A DNA stretch of 64,000 nucleotides from Zhengitettix transpicula (lineage: Eukaryota > Arthropoda > Insecta > Orthoptera > Tetrigidae): the NCBI GenBank assembly GCA_037074705.1, contig JAYJMR010000112.1, positions 1-64,000 of the forward strand, in the 5' to 3' direction. The position numbers and the translations under genes are program-made. Below the pieces are notes generated by a model. That model had not been told where the DNA came from and ran no database searches. It saw nothing but the letters and a program-made list of their open reading frames with translations. Below are positions 35,770 to 50,842 of the stretch, piece by piece (the stretch's first letter is position 1; each line of letters begins with the position of its first letter).

Positions 35770-38700
35770 AAATATTGGGATATATTAATTAATATTAATG
35801 GAATAAGATTTTAGAAGTGCAGGTTTGAGTAATTTTTATAAAGAACGAGTCATTTATTATGAAATAAGACTTTGTTATTTGAAGATTCTTGGTTGGTGAA
35901 ATTCAAAACTTGTCGTCGAAACGTCGAAATATTTTGACATATTAATTAATATTAATAGATTAAGATTTTAGAAGTGCAGGTTTGAGTAATTTTTATAAAG
36001 AACGAGTCATTTATTATGAAATAAGACTTTGTTATTTGAAGATTCTTGGTTGGTGAAATTCCAAACTTGTCGTCGAAACGTCGAAATATTACGATATATT
36101 AATTAATATTAATGGATTAAGATTTTAGAAGTGCAGGTTTGAAGAATTTTTATAAAGAACGAGTCATTTATTATGAAATAAGACTTTGTTATTTGAAGAT
36201 TCTTGGTTGGTGAAATTCCAAACTTGTCGTCGAAACGTCGAAATATTACGATATATTAATTAATATTAATGGATTAAGATTTAAGAAGTGCAGGTTTGAG
36301 TAATTTTTATAAAGAACGAGTCATTTATTATGAAATAAGACTTGGTTATTTGAAGATTCTTGGTTGGTGAAATTCCAAACTTGTCGTCGAAACGTCGAAA
36401 TATTATGATATATTAATTAATATTAATAAATTAAGATTTTAGAAGTGCAGGTTTGAGTAATTTTTATAAAGAACGAATCATTTATTATGAAATAAGACTT
36501 TGTTATTTGAAGATTCTTGGTTGGTGAAATTCCAAACTTGTCGTCGAAACGTCGAAATATTATGATATATTAATTAGTATTAATAGATTTAAAATTTTAG
36601 AAGTGCTGGTTTGAGTAATTTTTATAAAGAACGAGTCATTTATTATGAAATAAGACTTTGTTATTTGAAGATTCTTGGTTGGTGAAATTCCAAACTTGTC
36701 GTCTAAACGTCGAAATATTGGGATATATTAATTAATATTAATGGAATAAGATTTTAGAAGTGCAGGTTTGAGTAATTTTTATAAAGAACGAGTCATTTAT
36801 TATGAAATAAGACTTTGTTATTTGAAGATTCTTGGTTGGTGAAATTCCAAACTTGTCGTCGAAACGTCGAAATATTTTGATATATTAATTAATATTAATA
36901 GATTAAGATTTTAGAAGTCCAGGTTTGAGTAATATTTATAAAGAACGAGTCATTTATTATGAAATAAGACTTTGTTATTTGAAGATTCTTGGTTGGTGAA
37001 ATTCCAAACTTGTCGTCGAAACGTCGAAATATTACGATATAGTAATTAATATTAATGGATTAAGATTTTAGAAGTGCAGGTTTGAGTAATTTTTATAAAG
37101 AACGAGTCATTTATTATGAAATAAGATTTTGTTAGTTGAAGATTCTTGGTTGGTGAAATTCCAAACTTGTCGTCGAAACGTCGAAATATTGGGATATATT
37201 AATTAATATTAATAGATTAAGATTTTAGAAGTGCTGGTTTGAGTAATTTTTATAAACAACGAGTCATTTATTATGAAATAAGACTTTGTTATTTGAAGAT
37301 TCTTGGTTGGTGAAATTCCAAACTTGTCGTCGAAACGTCGAAATATTACGATATATTAATTAATATTAATGGATTAAGATTTTAGAAGTGCTGGTTTGAG
37401 TAATTTTTATAAAGAACGAGTCATTTATTATGAAATAAGACTTTGTTATTTGAAGATTCTTGGTTGGTGAAATTCCAAACTTGTCGTCGAAACGTCGAAA
37501 TATTACGATATATTAATTAATATTAATGGATTAAGATTTTAGAAGTGCAGGTTTGAGTAATTTTTATAAAGAACGAGTCATTTATTATGAAATAAGACTT
37601 TGTTATTTGAAGATTCTTGGTGGGTGAAATTCCAAACTTGTCGTCGAAACGTCGAAATATTACGATATATTAATTAATATTAATGGATTAAGATTTTAGA
37701 AGTGCAGGTTTGAGTAATTTTTATAAAGAACGAGTCATTTATTATGAAATAAGACTTTGTTATTTGAAGATTCTTGGTTGGTGAAATTCCAAACTTGTCG
37801 TCGAAACGTCGAAATATTACGATATATTAATTAATATTAATGGATTAAGATTTTTGAAGTGCTGGTTTGAGTAATTTTTATAAAGAACGAATCATTTATT
37901 ATGAAATAAGACTTTGTTATTTGAAGATTCTTGGTTGGTGAAATTCCAAACTTGTCGTCGAAACGTCGAAATATTACGATATATTAATTAATATTAATGG
38001 ATTAAGATATAAGAAGTGCAGGTTTGAGTAATTTTTATAAAGAACGAGTCATTTATTATGAAATAAGACTTTGTTATTTGAAGATTCTTGGTTGGTGAAA
38101 TTCCAAACTTGTCGTCGCAACGTCTAAATATTACGATATATTAATTAATATTAATAGATTAAGATTTTAGAAGTGCAGGTTTGAGTAATTTTTATAAAGA
38201 ACGAGTCATTTATTATGAAATAAGACTTTGTTATTTGAAGATTCTTGGTTGGTGAAATTCCAAACTTGTCGTCGAAACGTCGAAATATTACGATATATTA
38301 ATTAATATTAATGGATTAAGATTTTTGAAGTGCAGGTTTGAGTAATTTTTATAAAGAACGAGTCATTTATTATGAAATAAGACTTTGTTATTTGAAGATT
38401 CTTGGTTGGTGAAATTCCAAACTTGTCGTCGAAACGTCGAAATATTACGATATATTAATTAATATTAATAGATTAAGATTTTAGAAGTGCAGGTTTGACT
38501 AATTTTTAAAAAGAACGAGTCATTTATTCTGAAATAAGACTTTGTTATTTGAAGATTCTTGGTTGGTGAAATTCCAAACTTGTCGTCGAAACGTCGAAAT
38601 ATTACGATATATTAATTAATATTAATGGATTAAGATTTTAGAAGTGCAGGTTTGACTAATTTTTAAAAAGAACGAGTCATTTATTATGAAATAAGACTTT

Positions 38701-38910
38701 GTAATTTGAAGATTCTTGGTTGGTGAAATTCCAAACTTGTCGTCGAAACGTCGAAATATTACGATATATTAATTAATATTAATAGATTAAGATTTTAGAA
38801 GTGCAGGTTTGAGTAATTTTTATAAAGAACGAGTCATTTATTATGAAATAAGACTTTGTTATTTGAAGATTCTTGGTTGGTGAAATTCCAAACTTGTCGT
38901 CGAAACGTCG

Positions 38911-40950
38911 AAATATTACGATATATTAATTAATATTAATGGATTAAGATTTTAGAAGTGCAGGTTTGAGTAATTTTTATAAAGAACGAGTCATTTATTA
39001 TGGAATAAGACTTTGTTATTTGAAGATTCTTGGTTGGTGAAATTCCAAACTTGTCGTCGAAACGTCGAAATATTACGATATATTAATTAATATTAATGGA
39101 TTAAGATTTTAGAAGTGCAGGTTTGAGTAATTTTTATAAAGAACGAGTCATTTATTATGAAATAAGACTTTGTTATTTGAAGATTCTTGGTTGGTGAAAT
39201 TCCAAACTTGTCGTCGAAACGTCGAAATATTACGATATATTAATTAATATTAATGGATTAAGATTTTAGAAGTGCAGGTTTGAGTAATTTTTATAAAGAA
39301 CGAGTCATTTATTATGAAATAAGACTTTGTTATTTGAAGATTCTTGGTTGGTGAAATTCCAAACTTGTCGTCGAAACGTCGAAATATTACGATATATTAA
39401 TTAATATTAATGGATTAAGATTTTAGAAGTGCTGGTTTGAGTAATTTTTATAAAGAACGAGTCATTTATTATGAAATAAGACTTTGTTATTTGAAGATTC
39501 TTGGTTGGTGAAATTCCAAACTTGTCGTCGAAACGTCGAAATATTACGATATATTAATTAATATTAATGGATTAAGATTTTAGAAGTGCAGGTTTGAGTA
39601 ATTTTTATAAAGAACGAGTCATTTATTATGAAATAAGACTTTGTTATTTGAAGATTCTTGGTTGGTGACATTCCAAACTTGTCGTCGAAACGTCGAAATA
39701 TTACGATATATTAATTAATATTAATAGATTAAGATTTTAGAAGTGCAGGTTTGACTAATTTTTTAAAAGAAAGAGTCATTTATTATGAAATAAGACTTTG
39801 TTATTTGAAGATTCTTGGTTGGTGAAATTCCAAACTTGTCGTCCTAACGTCGAAATATTTTGATATATTAATTAATATTAATAGATTAAGATTTTAGAAG
39901 TGCTGGTTTGAGTAATTTTTATAAACAACGAGTCATTTATTATGAAATAAGACTTTGTTATTTGAAGATTCTTGGTTGGTGAAATTCCAAACTTGTCGTC
40001 GAAACGTCGAAATATTATGATATATTAATTAATATTAATAGAAAAGATTTTAAAAGTGCAAGTTTGACTAATTTTTATAAAGAACGAGTAATTTATTATG
40101 AAATAAGACTTTGTTATTTGAAGATTCTTGGTTGGTGAAATTCCAAACTTGTCGTCGAAACGTCGAAATATTACGATATATTAATTAATATTAATGGATT
40201 AAGATTTTAGAAGTGCAGGTTTGAGTAATTTTGATAAAGAACGAGTCATTTATTATGAAATAAGACTTTGTTATTTGAAGATTCTTGGTTGGTGAAATTC
40301 CAAACTTGTCGTCGAAACGTTGAAATATTATGATATATTAATTAATATTAATAGATTAAGATTTTAAAAGTGCAGGTTTGACTAATTTTTATAAAGAACG
40401 AGTCATTTATTATGAAATAAGACTTTGTTATTTGAAGATTCTTGGTTGGTGAAATTCCAAACTTGTCGTCGAAACGTCGAAATATTTTGATATATTAATT
40501 AATATTAATGGATTAAGATTTTAGAAGTGCAGGTTTGAGTAATTTTTATAAAGAACGAGTCATTTATTATGAAATAAGTCTTTGTTATTTAAAGATTCTT
40601 GGTTGGTGAAATTCCAAACTTGATGTCGAAACGTCGAAATATTATGATATATTAATTAGTATTAATGGATTAAGATTTTAGAAGTGCTGGTTTGAGTAAT
40701 TTTTATAAAGAACGAGTCATTTATTATGAAATAAGACTTTGTTATTTGAAGATTCTTGGTTGGTGAAATTCCAAACTTGTCGTCGAAACGTCGAAATATT
40801 GGGATATATTAATTAATATTAATAGATTAAGATTTTAAAAGTGCAGGTTTGACTAATTTTTATAAAGAACGAGTCATTTATTATGAAATAAGACTTTGTT
40901 ATTTGAAGATTCTTGGTTGGTGAAATTCCAAACTTGTCGTCGAAACGTCG
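38911..40950 (+). repeat. Fifteen-monomer-period unit, copy 1 (2040 bp, 13 monomers)
   Basis: The ordered private marks are ttatggaataag, three consensus-type monomers ending in gctgg, then gtgacattcc, V1 with aagagtc, V2 with a damaged octamer (cgtcctaac), a chimera with attatgatat head and V5 tail plus agaaaagatt, consensus, a second attatgatat/V5-tail chimera, attttgatat with aagtctttg and cttgatgtcg, V4 with atggatt, and V5. All recur in 41264-43303. The offset is 2353 bp, 15 monomers minus the 1 bp lost in each of two agaaaagatt monomers. Confidence 0.93.
40012..40167 (+). repeat. Chimeric monomer: V3/V4 head, V5 tail
   Basis: The head attatgatat is joined to the V5 tail (ttttaaaagtgc and tttgacta), with a 1 bp deletion in agaaaagatt. 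Similar chimeras begin near 40325, 40951, 42367 and 42680, some with and some without the 1 bp deletion. They indicate exchange within a monomer rather than at its ends. Confidence 0.7.
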
Positions 40951-41263
40951 AAATATTATGATATATTAATTAATATTAATAGAAAAGATTTTAAAAGTGC
41001 AGGTTTGACTAATTTTTATAAAGAACGAGTCATTTATTATGAAATAAGACTTTGTTATTTGAAGATTCTTGGTTGGTGAAATTCCAAACTTGTCGTCGAA
41101 ACGTCGAAATATTACGATATATTAATTAATATTAATGGATTAAGATTTTAGAAGTGCAGGTTTGAGTAATTTTAATAAAGAACGAGTCATTTATTATGAA
41201 ATAAGACTTTGTTATTTGAAGATTCTTGGTTGGTGAAATTCCAAATTTGTCGTCGAAACGTCG

Positions 41264-43303
41264 AAATATTACGATATATTAATTAATATTAATGGATAAA
41301 GATTTTAGAAGTGCAGGTTTGAGTAATTTTTATAAAGAACGAGTCATTTATTATGGAATAAGACTTTGTTATTTGAAGATTCTTGGTTGGTGAAATTCCA
41401 AACTTGTCGTCGAAACGTCGAAATATTACGATATATTAATTAATATTAATGGATTAAGATTTTAGAAGTGCAGGTTTGAGTAATTTTTATAAAGAACGAG
41501 TCATTTATTATGAAATAAGACTTTGTTATTTGAAGATTCTTGGTTGGTGAAATTCCAAACTTGTCGTCGAAACGTCGAAATATTACGATATATTAATTAA
41601 TATTAATGGATTAAGATTTTAGAAGTGAAGGTTTGAGTAATTTTTATAAAGAACGAGTCATTTATTATGAAATAAGACTTTGTTATTTGAAGATTCTTGG
41701 TTGGTGAAATTCCAAACTTGTCGTCGAAACGTCGAAATATTACGATATATTAATTAATATTAATGGATTAAGATTTTAGAAGTGCTGGTTTGAGTAATTT
41801 TTATAAAGAACGAGTCATTTATTATGAAATAAGACTTTGTTATTTGAAGATTCTTGGTTGGTGAAATTCCAAACTTGTCGTCGAAACGTCGAAATATTAC
41901 GATATATTAATTAATATTAATGGATTAAGATTTTAGAAGTGCAGGTTTGAGTAATTTCTATAAAGAACGAGTCATTTATTATGAAATAAGACTTTGTTAT
42001 TTGAAGATTCTTGGTTGGTGACATTCCAAACTTGTCGTCGAAACGTCGAAATATTACGATATATTAATTAATATTAATAGATTAAGATTTTAGAAGTGCA
42101 GGTTTGACTAATTTTTAAAAAGAAAGAGTCATTTATTATGAAATAAGACTTTGTTATTTGAAGATTCTTGGTTGGTGAAATTCCAAACTTGTCGTCGTAA
42201 CGTCGAAATATTTTGATATATTAATTAATATTAATAGATTAAGATTTTAGAAGTGCTGGTTTGAGTAATTTTTATAAAGAACGAGTCATTTATTATGAAA
42301 TAAGACTTTGTTATTTGAAGATTCTTGGTTGGTGAAATTCCAAACTTGTCGTCGAAACGTCGAAATATTATGATATATTAATTAATATTAATAGAAAAGA
42401 TTTTAAAAGTGCAGGTTTGACTAATTTTTATAAAGAACGAGTCATTTATTATGAAATAAGACTTTGTTATTTGAAGATTCTTGGTTGGTGAAATTCCAAA
42501 CTTGTCGTCGAAACGTCGAAATATTACGATACATTAATTAATATTAATGGATTAAGATTTTAGAAGTGCAGGTTTGAGTAATTTTTATAAAGAACGAGTC
42601 ATTTATTATGAAATAAGACTTTGTTATTTGAAGATTCTTGGTTGGTGAAATTCCAAACTTGTTGTCGAAACTTTGAAATATTATGATATATTAATTAATA
42701 TTAATAGATTAAGATTTTAAAAGTGCAGGTTTGACTAATTTTTATAAAGAACGAGTCATTTATTATGAAATAAGACTTTGTTATTTGAAGATTCTTGGTT
42801 GGTGAAATTCCAAACTTGTCGTCGAAACGTCGAAATATTTTGATATATTAATTAATATTAATGGATTAAGATTTTAGAAGTGCAGGTTTGAGTAATTTTT
42901 ATAAAGAACGAGTCATTTATTATGAAATAAGTCTTTGTTATTTGAAGATTCTTGGTTGGTGAAATTCCAAACTTGATGTCGAAACGTCGAAATATTATGA
43001 TATATTAATTAGTATTAATGGATTAAGATTTTAGAAGTGCTGGTTTGAGTAATTTTTATAAAGAACGAGTCATTTATTATGAAATAAGACTTTGTTATTT
43101 GAAGATTCTTGGTTGGTGAAATTCCAAACTTGTCGTCGAAACGACGAAATATTGGGATATATTAATTAATATTAATAGATTAAGATTTTAAAAGTGCAGG
43201 TTTGACTAATTTTTATAAAGAACGAGTCATTTATTATGAAATAAGACTTTGTTATTTGAAGATTCTTGGTTGGTGAAATTCCAAACTTGTCGTCGAAACG
43301 TCG
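41264..43303 (+). repeat. Fifteen-monomer-period unit, copy 2 (2040 bp, 13 monomers)
   Basis: It has the same length and order as 38911-40950. Private differences are atggataaag in the first monomer, gtgaagg, aatttctat, cgtcgtaac in place of cgtcctaac, gatacatt, gttgtcgaaac with a damaged octamer, and acgacgaaat before V5. The paired V1-V2 remains but V3 is represented only by its chimeras. Confidence 0.93.
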
Positions 43304-43774
43304 AAATATTACGATATATTAATTAATATTAATGGATTAAGATTTTAGAAGTGCAGGTTTGAGTAATTTTTATAAAGAACGAGTCATTTATTATGAAATA
43401 AGACTTTGTTATTTGAAGATTCTTGGTTGGTGAAATTCCAAACTTGTCGTCGAAACGTCGAAATATTACGATATATTAATTAATATTAATGGATTAAGAT
43501 TTTAGAAGTGCAGGTTTGAGTAATTTTTATAAAGAACGAGTCATTTATTATGAAATAAGACTTTGTTATTTGAAGATTCTTGGTTGGTGAAATTCCAAAC
43601 TTGTCGTCGAAACGTCGAAATATTACGATATATTAATTAATATTAATGGATTAAGATTTTAGAAGTGCAGGTTTGAGTAATTTTTATAAAGAACGAGTCA
43701 TTTATTATGAAATAAGACTTTGTTATTTGAAGATTCTTGGTTGGTGAAATTCCAAACTTGTCGTCGAAACGTCG

Positions 43775-44719
43775 AAATATTACAATATATTAATTAATAT
43801 TAATGGAATAAGATTTTAGAAGTGCAGGTTTGAGTAATTTTTATAAAGAACGAGTCATTTATTATGAAATAAAACTTTGTTATTTGAAGATTCTTGGTTG
43901 GTGAAATTCCAAACTTGTCGTCGAAACGTCGAAATATTGGGATATATTAATTAATATTAATAGATTAAGATTTTAGAAGTGCAGGTTTGAGTAATTTTTA
44001 TAAAGAACGAGTCATTTATTATGAAATAAGACTTTGTTATTTGAAGATTCATGGTTGGTGAAATTCCAAACTTGTCGGCGAAACGTCGAAATATTACGAT
44101 ATATTAATTAATATTAATGGATTAAGATTTTAGAAGTGCAGGTTTGAGTAATTTTTATAAAGAACGAGTCATTTATTATGAAATAAGACTTTGTTATTTG
44201 AAGATTCTTAGTTGGTGAAATTCCAAACTTCTCGTCGAAACGTCTAAAAAATATTACGATATATTAATTAATATTAATGGATTAAGATTTTAGAAGTGCA
44301 GGTTTGAGTAATTTTTATAAAGAACGAGTCATTTATTATGAAATAAGACTTTGTTATTTGAAGATTCTTGGTTGGTGAAATTCCAAACTTGTCGTCGAAA
44401 CGTCGAAATATTGGGATATATTAATTAATATTAATGGATTAAGATTTTAGAAGTGCTGGTTTGAGTAATTTTTATAAAGAACGATTCATTTATTATGAAA
44501 TAAGACTTTGTTATTTGAAGATTCTTGGTTGTTGAAATTCCAAACTTGTCGTCGAAACGTCGAAATATTGGGATATATTAATTAATATTAATAGATTAAG
44601 ATTTTAGAAGTGCTGTTTTGAGTAATTTTTATAAAGGACGAGTCATTTATTATGAAATAAGACTTTGTTATTTGAAGATTCTTGGTTGGTGAAATTCCAA
44701 ACTTGTCGTCGAAACGTCG
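43775..44719 (+). repeat. Six-monomer cassette starting with atggaataag
   Basis: The order is attacaatat with atggaataag and aataaaac; attgggatat with gcagg; two consensus-type monomers; attgggatat with atggatt, gctgg and gattcat; attgggatat with atagatt and gctgttttg. A run of extra A bases (cgtctaaaaaa, about 3 bp longer) lies near 44241. A four-monomer version of the same order is at 51944-52571. Confidence 0.75.
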
Positions 44720-47231
44720 AAATATTACGATATATTAATTAATATTAATAGATTAAGATTTTAGAAGTGCTGGTTTGAGTAATTTTTATAAAGAACGAGT
44801 CATTTATTATGAAATAAGACTTTGTTATTTGAAGATTCTTGGTTGGTGAAATTCCAAACTTGTCGTCGAAACGTCGAAATATTACGATATATTAATTAAT
44901 ATTAATGGATTAAGATTTTAGAAGTGCTGGTTTGAGTAATTTTTATAAAGAACGAGTCATTTATTATGAAATAAGACTTTGTTATTTGAAGATTCTTGGT
45001 TGGTGAAATTCCAAACTTGTCGTCGAAACGTCAAAATATTACGATATATTAATTAATATTAATGGATTAAGATTTTAGAAGTGCAGGTTTGAGTAATTTT
45101 TATAAAGAACGAGTCATTTATTATGAAATAAGACTTTGTTATTTGAAGATTCTTGGTTGGTGAAATTCCAAACTTGTCGTCGAAACGTCGAAATATTACG
45201 ATATATTAATTAATATTAATGGATTAAGATTTAAGAAGTGCAGGTTTGAGTAATTTTTATAAAGAACGAGTCATTTATTATGAAATAAGACTTTGTTATT
45301 TGAAGATTCTTGGTTGGTGACATTCCAAACTTGTCGTCGAAACGTCGAAATATTACGATATATTAATTAATATTAATGGATTAAGATTTTAGAAGTGCAG
45401 GTTTGAGTAATTTTTATAAAGAACGAGTCATTTATTATGAAATAAGACTTTGTTATTTGATGATTCTTGGTTGGTGAAATTCCAAACTTGTCGTCGAAAC
45501 GTCGAAATATTACGATATATTAATTAATATTAATGGATTAAGATTTTAGAAGTGCAGGTTTGAGTAATTTTTATAAAGAACGAGTCATTTATTATGAAAT
45601 AAGATTTTGTTATTTGAAGATTCTTGGTTGGTGACATTCCAAACTTGTCGTCGAAACGTCGAAATATTACGATATATTAATTAATATTAATGGATTAAGA
45701 TTTTAGAAGTGCAGGTTTGAGTAATTTTTATAAAGAACGAGTCATTTATTATGAAATAAGACTTTGTTATTTGAAGATTCTTGGTTGGTGAAATTCCAAA
45801 CTTGTCGTCGAAACGTCGAAATATTACGATATATTAATTAATATTAATGGATTAAGATTTTAGAAGTGCAGGTTTGAGTAATTTTTATAAAGAACGAGTC
45901 ATTTATTATGAAATAAGACTTTGTTATTTGAAGATTCTTGGTTGGTGAAATTCCAAACTTGTCGTCGAAACGTCGAAATATTATGATATATTAATTAATA
46001 TTAATAGATTAAGATTTTAGAAGTGCAGGTTTAAGTAATTTTTATAAAGAACGAATCATTTATTATGAAATAAGACTTTGTTATTTGAAGATTCTTGGTT
46101 GGTGAAATTCCAAACTTGTCGTCGAAACGTCGAAATATTATGATATATTAATTAATATTAATAGATTAAGATTTTAGAAGTGCAGGTTTGACTAATTTTT
46201 AAAAAGAACGAGTCATTTATTATGAAATAAGACTTTGTTATTTGAAGATTCTTGGTTGGTGAAATTCCAAACTTGTCGTCGAAACGTCGAAATATTACGA
46301 TATATTAATTAATATTAATAGATTAAAATTTTAGAAGTGCAGGTTTGAGTAATTTTTATAAAGAACGAGTCATTTATTATGAAATAAGACTTTGTTATTT
46401 GAAGATTCTTGGTTGGTGAAATTCCAAACTTGTCGTCGAAACGTCGAAATATTACGATATATTAATTAATATTAATGGATTAAGATTTTAGAAGTGCAGG
46501 TTTGAAGAATTTTTATAAAGAACGAGTCATTTATTATGAAATAAGACTTTGTTATTTGAAGATTCTTGGTTGGTGAAATTCCAAACTTGTCGTCGAAACG
46601 TCGAAATATTACGATATATTAATTAATATTAATGGATTAAGATTTTAGAAGTGCAGGTTTGAGTAATTTTTATAAAGAACGAGTCATTTATTATGAAATA
46701 AGACTTTGTTATTTGAAGATTCTTGGTTGGTGAAATTCCAAACTTGTCGTCGAAACGTCGAAATATTACGATATATTAATTAATATTAATGGATTAAGAT
46801 TTTAGAAGTGCAGGTTTGAGTAATTTATATAAAGAACGAGTCATTTATTATGAAATAAGACTTTGTTATTTGAAGATTCTTGGTTGGTGAAATTCCAAAC
46901 TTGTCGTCGAAACGTCGAAATATTACGATATTTTAATTAATATTAATGGATTAAGATTTTAGAAGTGCTGGTTTGAGTAATTTTTATAAAGAACGAGTCA
47001 TTTATTATGAAATAATACTTTGTTATTTGAAGATTCTTGGTTGGTGAAATTCCAAACTTGTCGTCGAAACGTCGAAATATTACGATATATTAATTAATAT
47101 TAATGGATTAAGATTTTAGAAGTGCAGGTTTGAGTAATTTTTATAAAGAACGAGTCATTTATTATGAAATAAGACTTTGTTATTTGAAGATTCTTGGTTG
47201 GTGAAATTCCAAACTTGTCGTCGAAACGTCG

Positions 47232-48644
47232 AAATATTACGATATATTAATTAATATTAATAGATTAAGATTTTAGAAGTGCAGGTTTGACTAATTTTTA
47301 AAAAGAACGAGTCATTTATTATGAAATAAGACGTTGTTATTTGAAGATTCTTGGTTGGTGAAATTCCAAACTTGTCGTCGAAACGTCGAAATATTTTGAT
47401 ATATTAATTAATATTAATAGATTAAGATTTTAGAAGTGCTGGTTTGTGTAATTTTTATAAAGAACGAGTCATTTATTATGAAATAAGACTTTGTTATTTG
47501 AAGATTCTTGGTTGGTGAAATTCCAAACTTGTCGTCGAAACGTCGAAATATTATGATATATTAATTAATATTAATAGATTAAGATTTTAGAAGTGCAGGT
47601 TTGAGTAATTTTTATAAAGAACGAATCATTTATTATGAAATAAGACTTTGTTATTTGAAGATTCTTGGTTGGTGAAATTCCAAACTTGTCGTCGAAACGT
47701 CGAAATATTATTATATATTAATTAGTATTAATGGATTATGATTTTAGAAGTGCTGGATTGAGTAATTTTTATAAAGAACGAGTCATTTATTATGAAATAA
47801 GACTTTGTTATTTGAAGATTCTTGGTTGGTGAAATTCCAAACTTGTCGTCGAAACGTTGAAATATTACGATATATTAATTAATATTAATGGATTAAGATT
47901 TTAGAAGTGCAGGTTTGAGTAATTTTTATATAGAACGAGTCATTTATTATGAAATAAGACTTTGTTATTTGAAGATTCTTGGTTGGTGAAATTCCAAACT
48001 TGTCGTCGAAACGTCGAAATATTACGATATATTAATTAATATTAATGGATTAAGATTTTAGAAGTGCAGGTTTGAGTAATTTTTATAAAGAACGAGTCAT
48101 TTATTATGAAATAAGACTTTGTTATTTGAAGATTCTTGGTTGGTGAAATTCCAAACTTGTCGTCGAAACGTCGAAATATTACGATATATTAATTAATATT
48201 AATGGATTAAGATTTTAGAAGTGCAGGTTTGAGTAATTTTTATAAAGAACGAGTCATTTATTATGAAATAAGACTTTGTTATTTGAAGATTCTTGGTTGG
48301 TGAAATTCCAAACTTGTCGTCGAAACGTCGAAATATTACGATATATTAATTAATATTAATGGATTAAGATTTTAGAAGTGCTGATTTGAGTAATTTTTAT
48401 AAAGAACGAGTCATTTATTATGAAATAAGGCTTTGTTATTTGAAGATTCTTGGTTGGTGAAATTCCAAACTTGTCGTCGAAACGTCGAAATATTACGATA
48501 TATTAATTAATATTAATGGATTAAGATTTTAGAAGTGCAGGTTTGAGTAATTTTTATAAAGAACGAGTCATTTATTATGAAATAAGACTTTGTTATTTGA
48601 AGATTCTTGGTAGGTGAAATTCCAAACTTGTCGTCGAAACGTCG
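47232..48644 (+). repeat. Nine-monomer cassette, copy 1 (1413 bp)
   Basis: The monomers are V1 (with gacgttg), V2, V3, V4 (with attattatat in place of attatgatat), then cgttgaaat, two consensus, gctgatttgag with aaataaggc, and consensus. All nine recur at 49430-50842. The offset of ttatatatta (47711 and 49909) is 2198 bp, exactly 14 monomers. V5 is absent after V4. Confidence 0.92.
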
Positions 48645-49429
48645 AAATATTACGATATATTAATTAATATTAACGGATTAAGATTTTAGAAGTGCAGGTT
48701 TGAGTAATTTTTATAAAGAACGAGTCATTTATTATGAAATAAGACTTTGTTATTTGAAGATTCTTGGCTGGTGAAATTCCAAACTTGTCGTCGAAACGTC
48801 GAAATATTACGATATATTAATTAATATTAATGGATTAAGATTTTAGAAGTGCAGGTTTGAGTAATTTTTATAAAGAACGAGTCATTTATTATGAAATAAG
48901 ACTTTGTTATTTGAAGATTCTTGGTTGGTGAAATTCCAAACTTGTCGTCGAAACGTCGAAATATTACGATATATTAATTAATATTAATGGATTAAGATTT
49001 TAGAAGTGCAGGTTTGAGTAATTTTTATAAAGAACGAGTCATTTATTATGAAATAAGACTTTGTTATTTGAAGATTCTTGGTTGGTGAAATTCCAAACTT
49101 GTCGTCGAAACGTCGAAATATTACGATATATTAATTAATATTAATGGATTAAGATTTTAGAAGTGCTGGTTTGAGTAATTTTTATAAAGAACGAGTCATT
49201 TATTATGAAATAAGACTTTGTTATTTGAAGATTCTTGGTTGGTGAAATTCCAAACTTGTCGTCGAAACGTCGAAATATTACGATATATTAATTAATATTA
49301 ATGGATTAAGATTTTAGAAGTGCAGGTTTGAGTAATTTTTATAAAGAACGAGTCATTTATTATGAAATAAGACTTTGTTATTTGAAGATTCTTGGTTGGT
49401 GAAATTCCAAACTTGTCGTCGAAACGTCG

Positions 49430-50842
49430 AAATATTACGATATATTAATTAATATTAATAGATTAAGATTTTAGAAGTGGAGGTTTGACTAATTTTTAAA
49501 AAGAACGAGTCATTTATTATGAAATAAGACGTTGTTATTTGAAGATTCTTGGTTGGTGAAATTCCAAACTTGTCGTCGAAACGTCGAAATATTTTGATAT
49601 ATTAATTAATTTTAATAGATTAAGATTTTAGAAGTGCTGGTTTGAGTAATTTTTATAAAGAACGAGTCATTTATTATGAAATAAGACTTTGTTATTTGAA
49701 GATTTTTGGTTGGTGAAATTCCAAACTTGTCGTCGAAACGTCGAAATATTATGATATATTAATTAATACTAATAGATTAAGATTTTAGAAGTGCAGGTTT
49801 GAGTAATTTTTATAAAGAACGTATCATTTATTATGAAATAAGACTTTGTTATTTGAAGATTCTTGGTTGGTGAAATTCCAAACTTGTCGTCGAAACGTCG
49901 AAATATTATTATATATTAATTAGTATTAATGGATTAAGATTTTAGAAGTGCTGGTTTGAGTAATTTTTATAAAGAACGAGTCATTTATTATGAAATAAGA
50001 CTTTGTTATTTGAAGATTCTTGGTTGGTGAAATTCCAAACTTGTCGTCGAAACGTTGAAATATTACGATATATTAATTAATATTAATGGATTAAGATTTT
50101 GGAATTGCAGGTTTGAGTAATTTTTATAAAGAACGAGTCATTTATTATGAAATAAGACTTTGTTATTTGAAGATTCTTGGTTGGTGAAATTCCAAACTTG
50201 TCGTCGAAACGTCGAAATATTACGATATATTAATTAATATTAATGGATTAAGATTTTAGAAGTGCAGGTTTGAGTAATTTTTATAAAGAACGAGTCATTT
50301 ATTATGAAATAAAACTTTGTTATTTGAAGATTCCTGGTTGGTGAAATTCCAAACTTGTCGTCGAAACGTCGAAATATTACGATATATTAATTAATATTAA
50401 TGGATTAAGATTTTAGAAGTGCAGGTTTGAGTAATTTTTATAAAGAACGAGTCATTTATTATGAAATAAGACTTTGTTATTTGAAGATTCTTGGTTGGTG
50501 AAATTCCAAACTTGTCGTCGAAACGTCGAAATATTACGATATATTAATTAATATTAATGGATTAAGATTTTAGATGTGCTGATTTGAGTAATTTTTATAA
50601 AGAACGAGTCATTTATTATGAAATAAGGCTTTGTTATTTGAAGATTCTTGGTTGGTGAAATTCCAAACTTGTCGTCGAAACGTCGAAATATTACGATATA
50701 TTAATTAATATTAATGGATTAAGATTTTAGAAGTGCAGGTTTGAGTAATTTTTATAAAGAACGAGTCATTTATTATGAAATAAGACTTTGTTATTTGAAG
50801 ATTCTTGGTTGGTGAAATTCCAAACTTGTCGTCGAAACGTCG
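49430..50842 (+). repeat. Nine-monomer cassette, copy 2 (1413 bp)
   Basis: It matches 47232-48644 in order and length. Private marks are gtggagg in V1, gatttttgg in V2, aatactaat and acgtatc in V3, ttttggaattgc and gattcctgg further on, and gatgtgctg in the eighth monomer. It is followed immediately by a third V1 at 50843, so copy 2 and the start of copy 3 are in direct tandem at a 9-monomer period. Confidence 0.92.
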
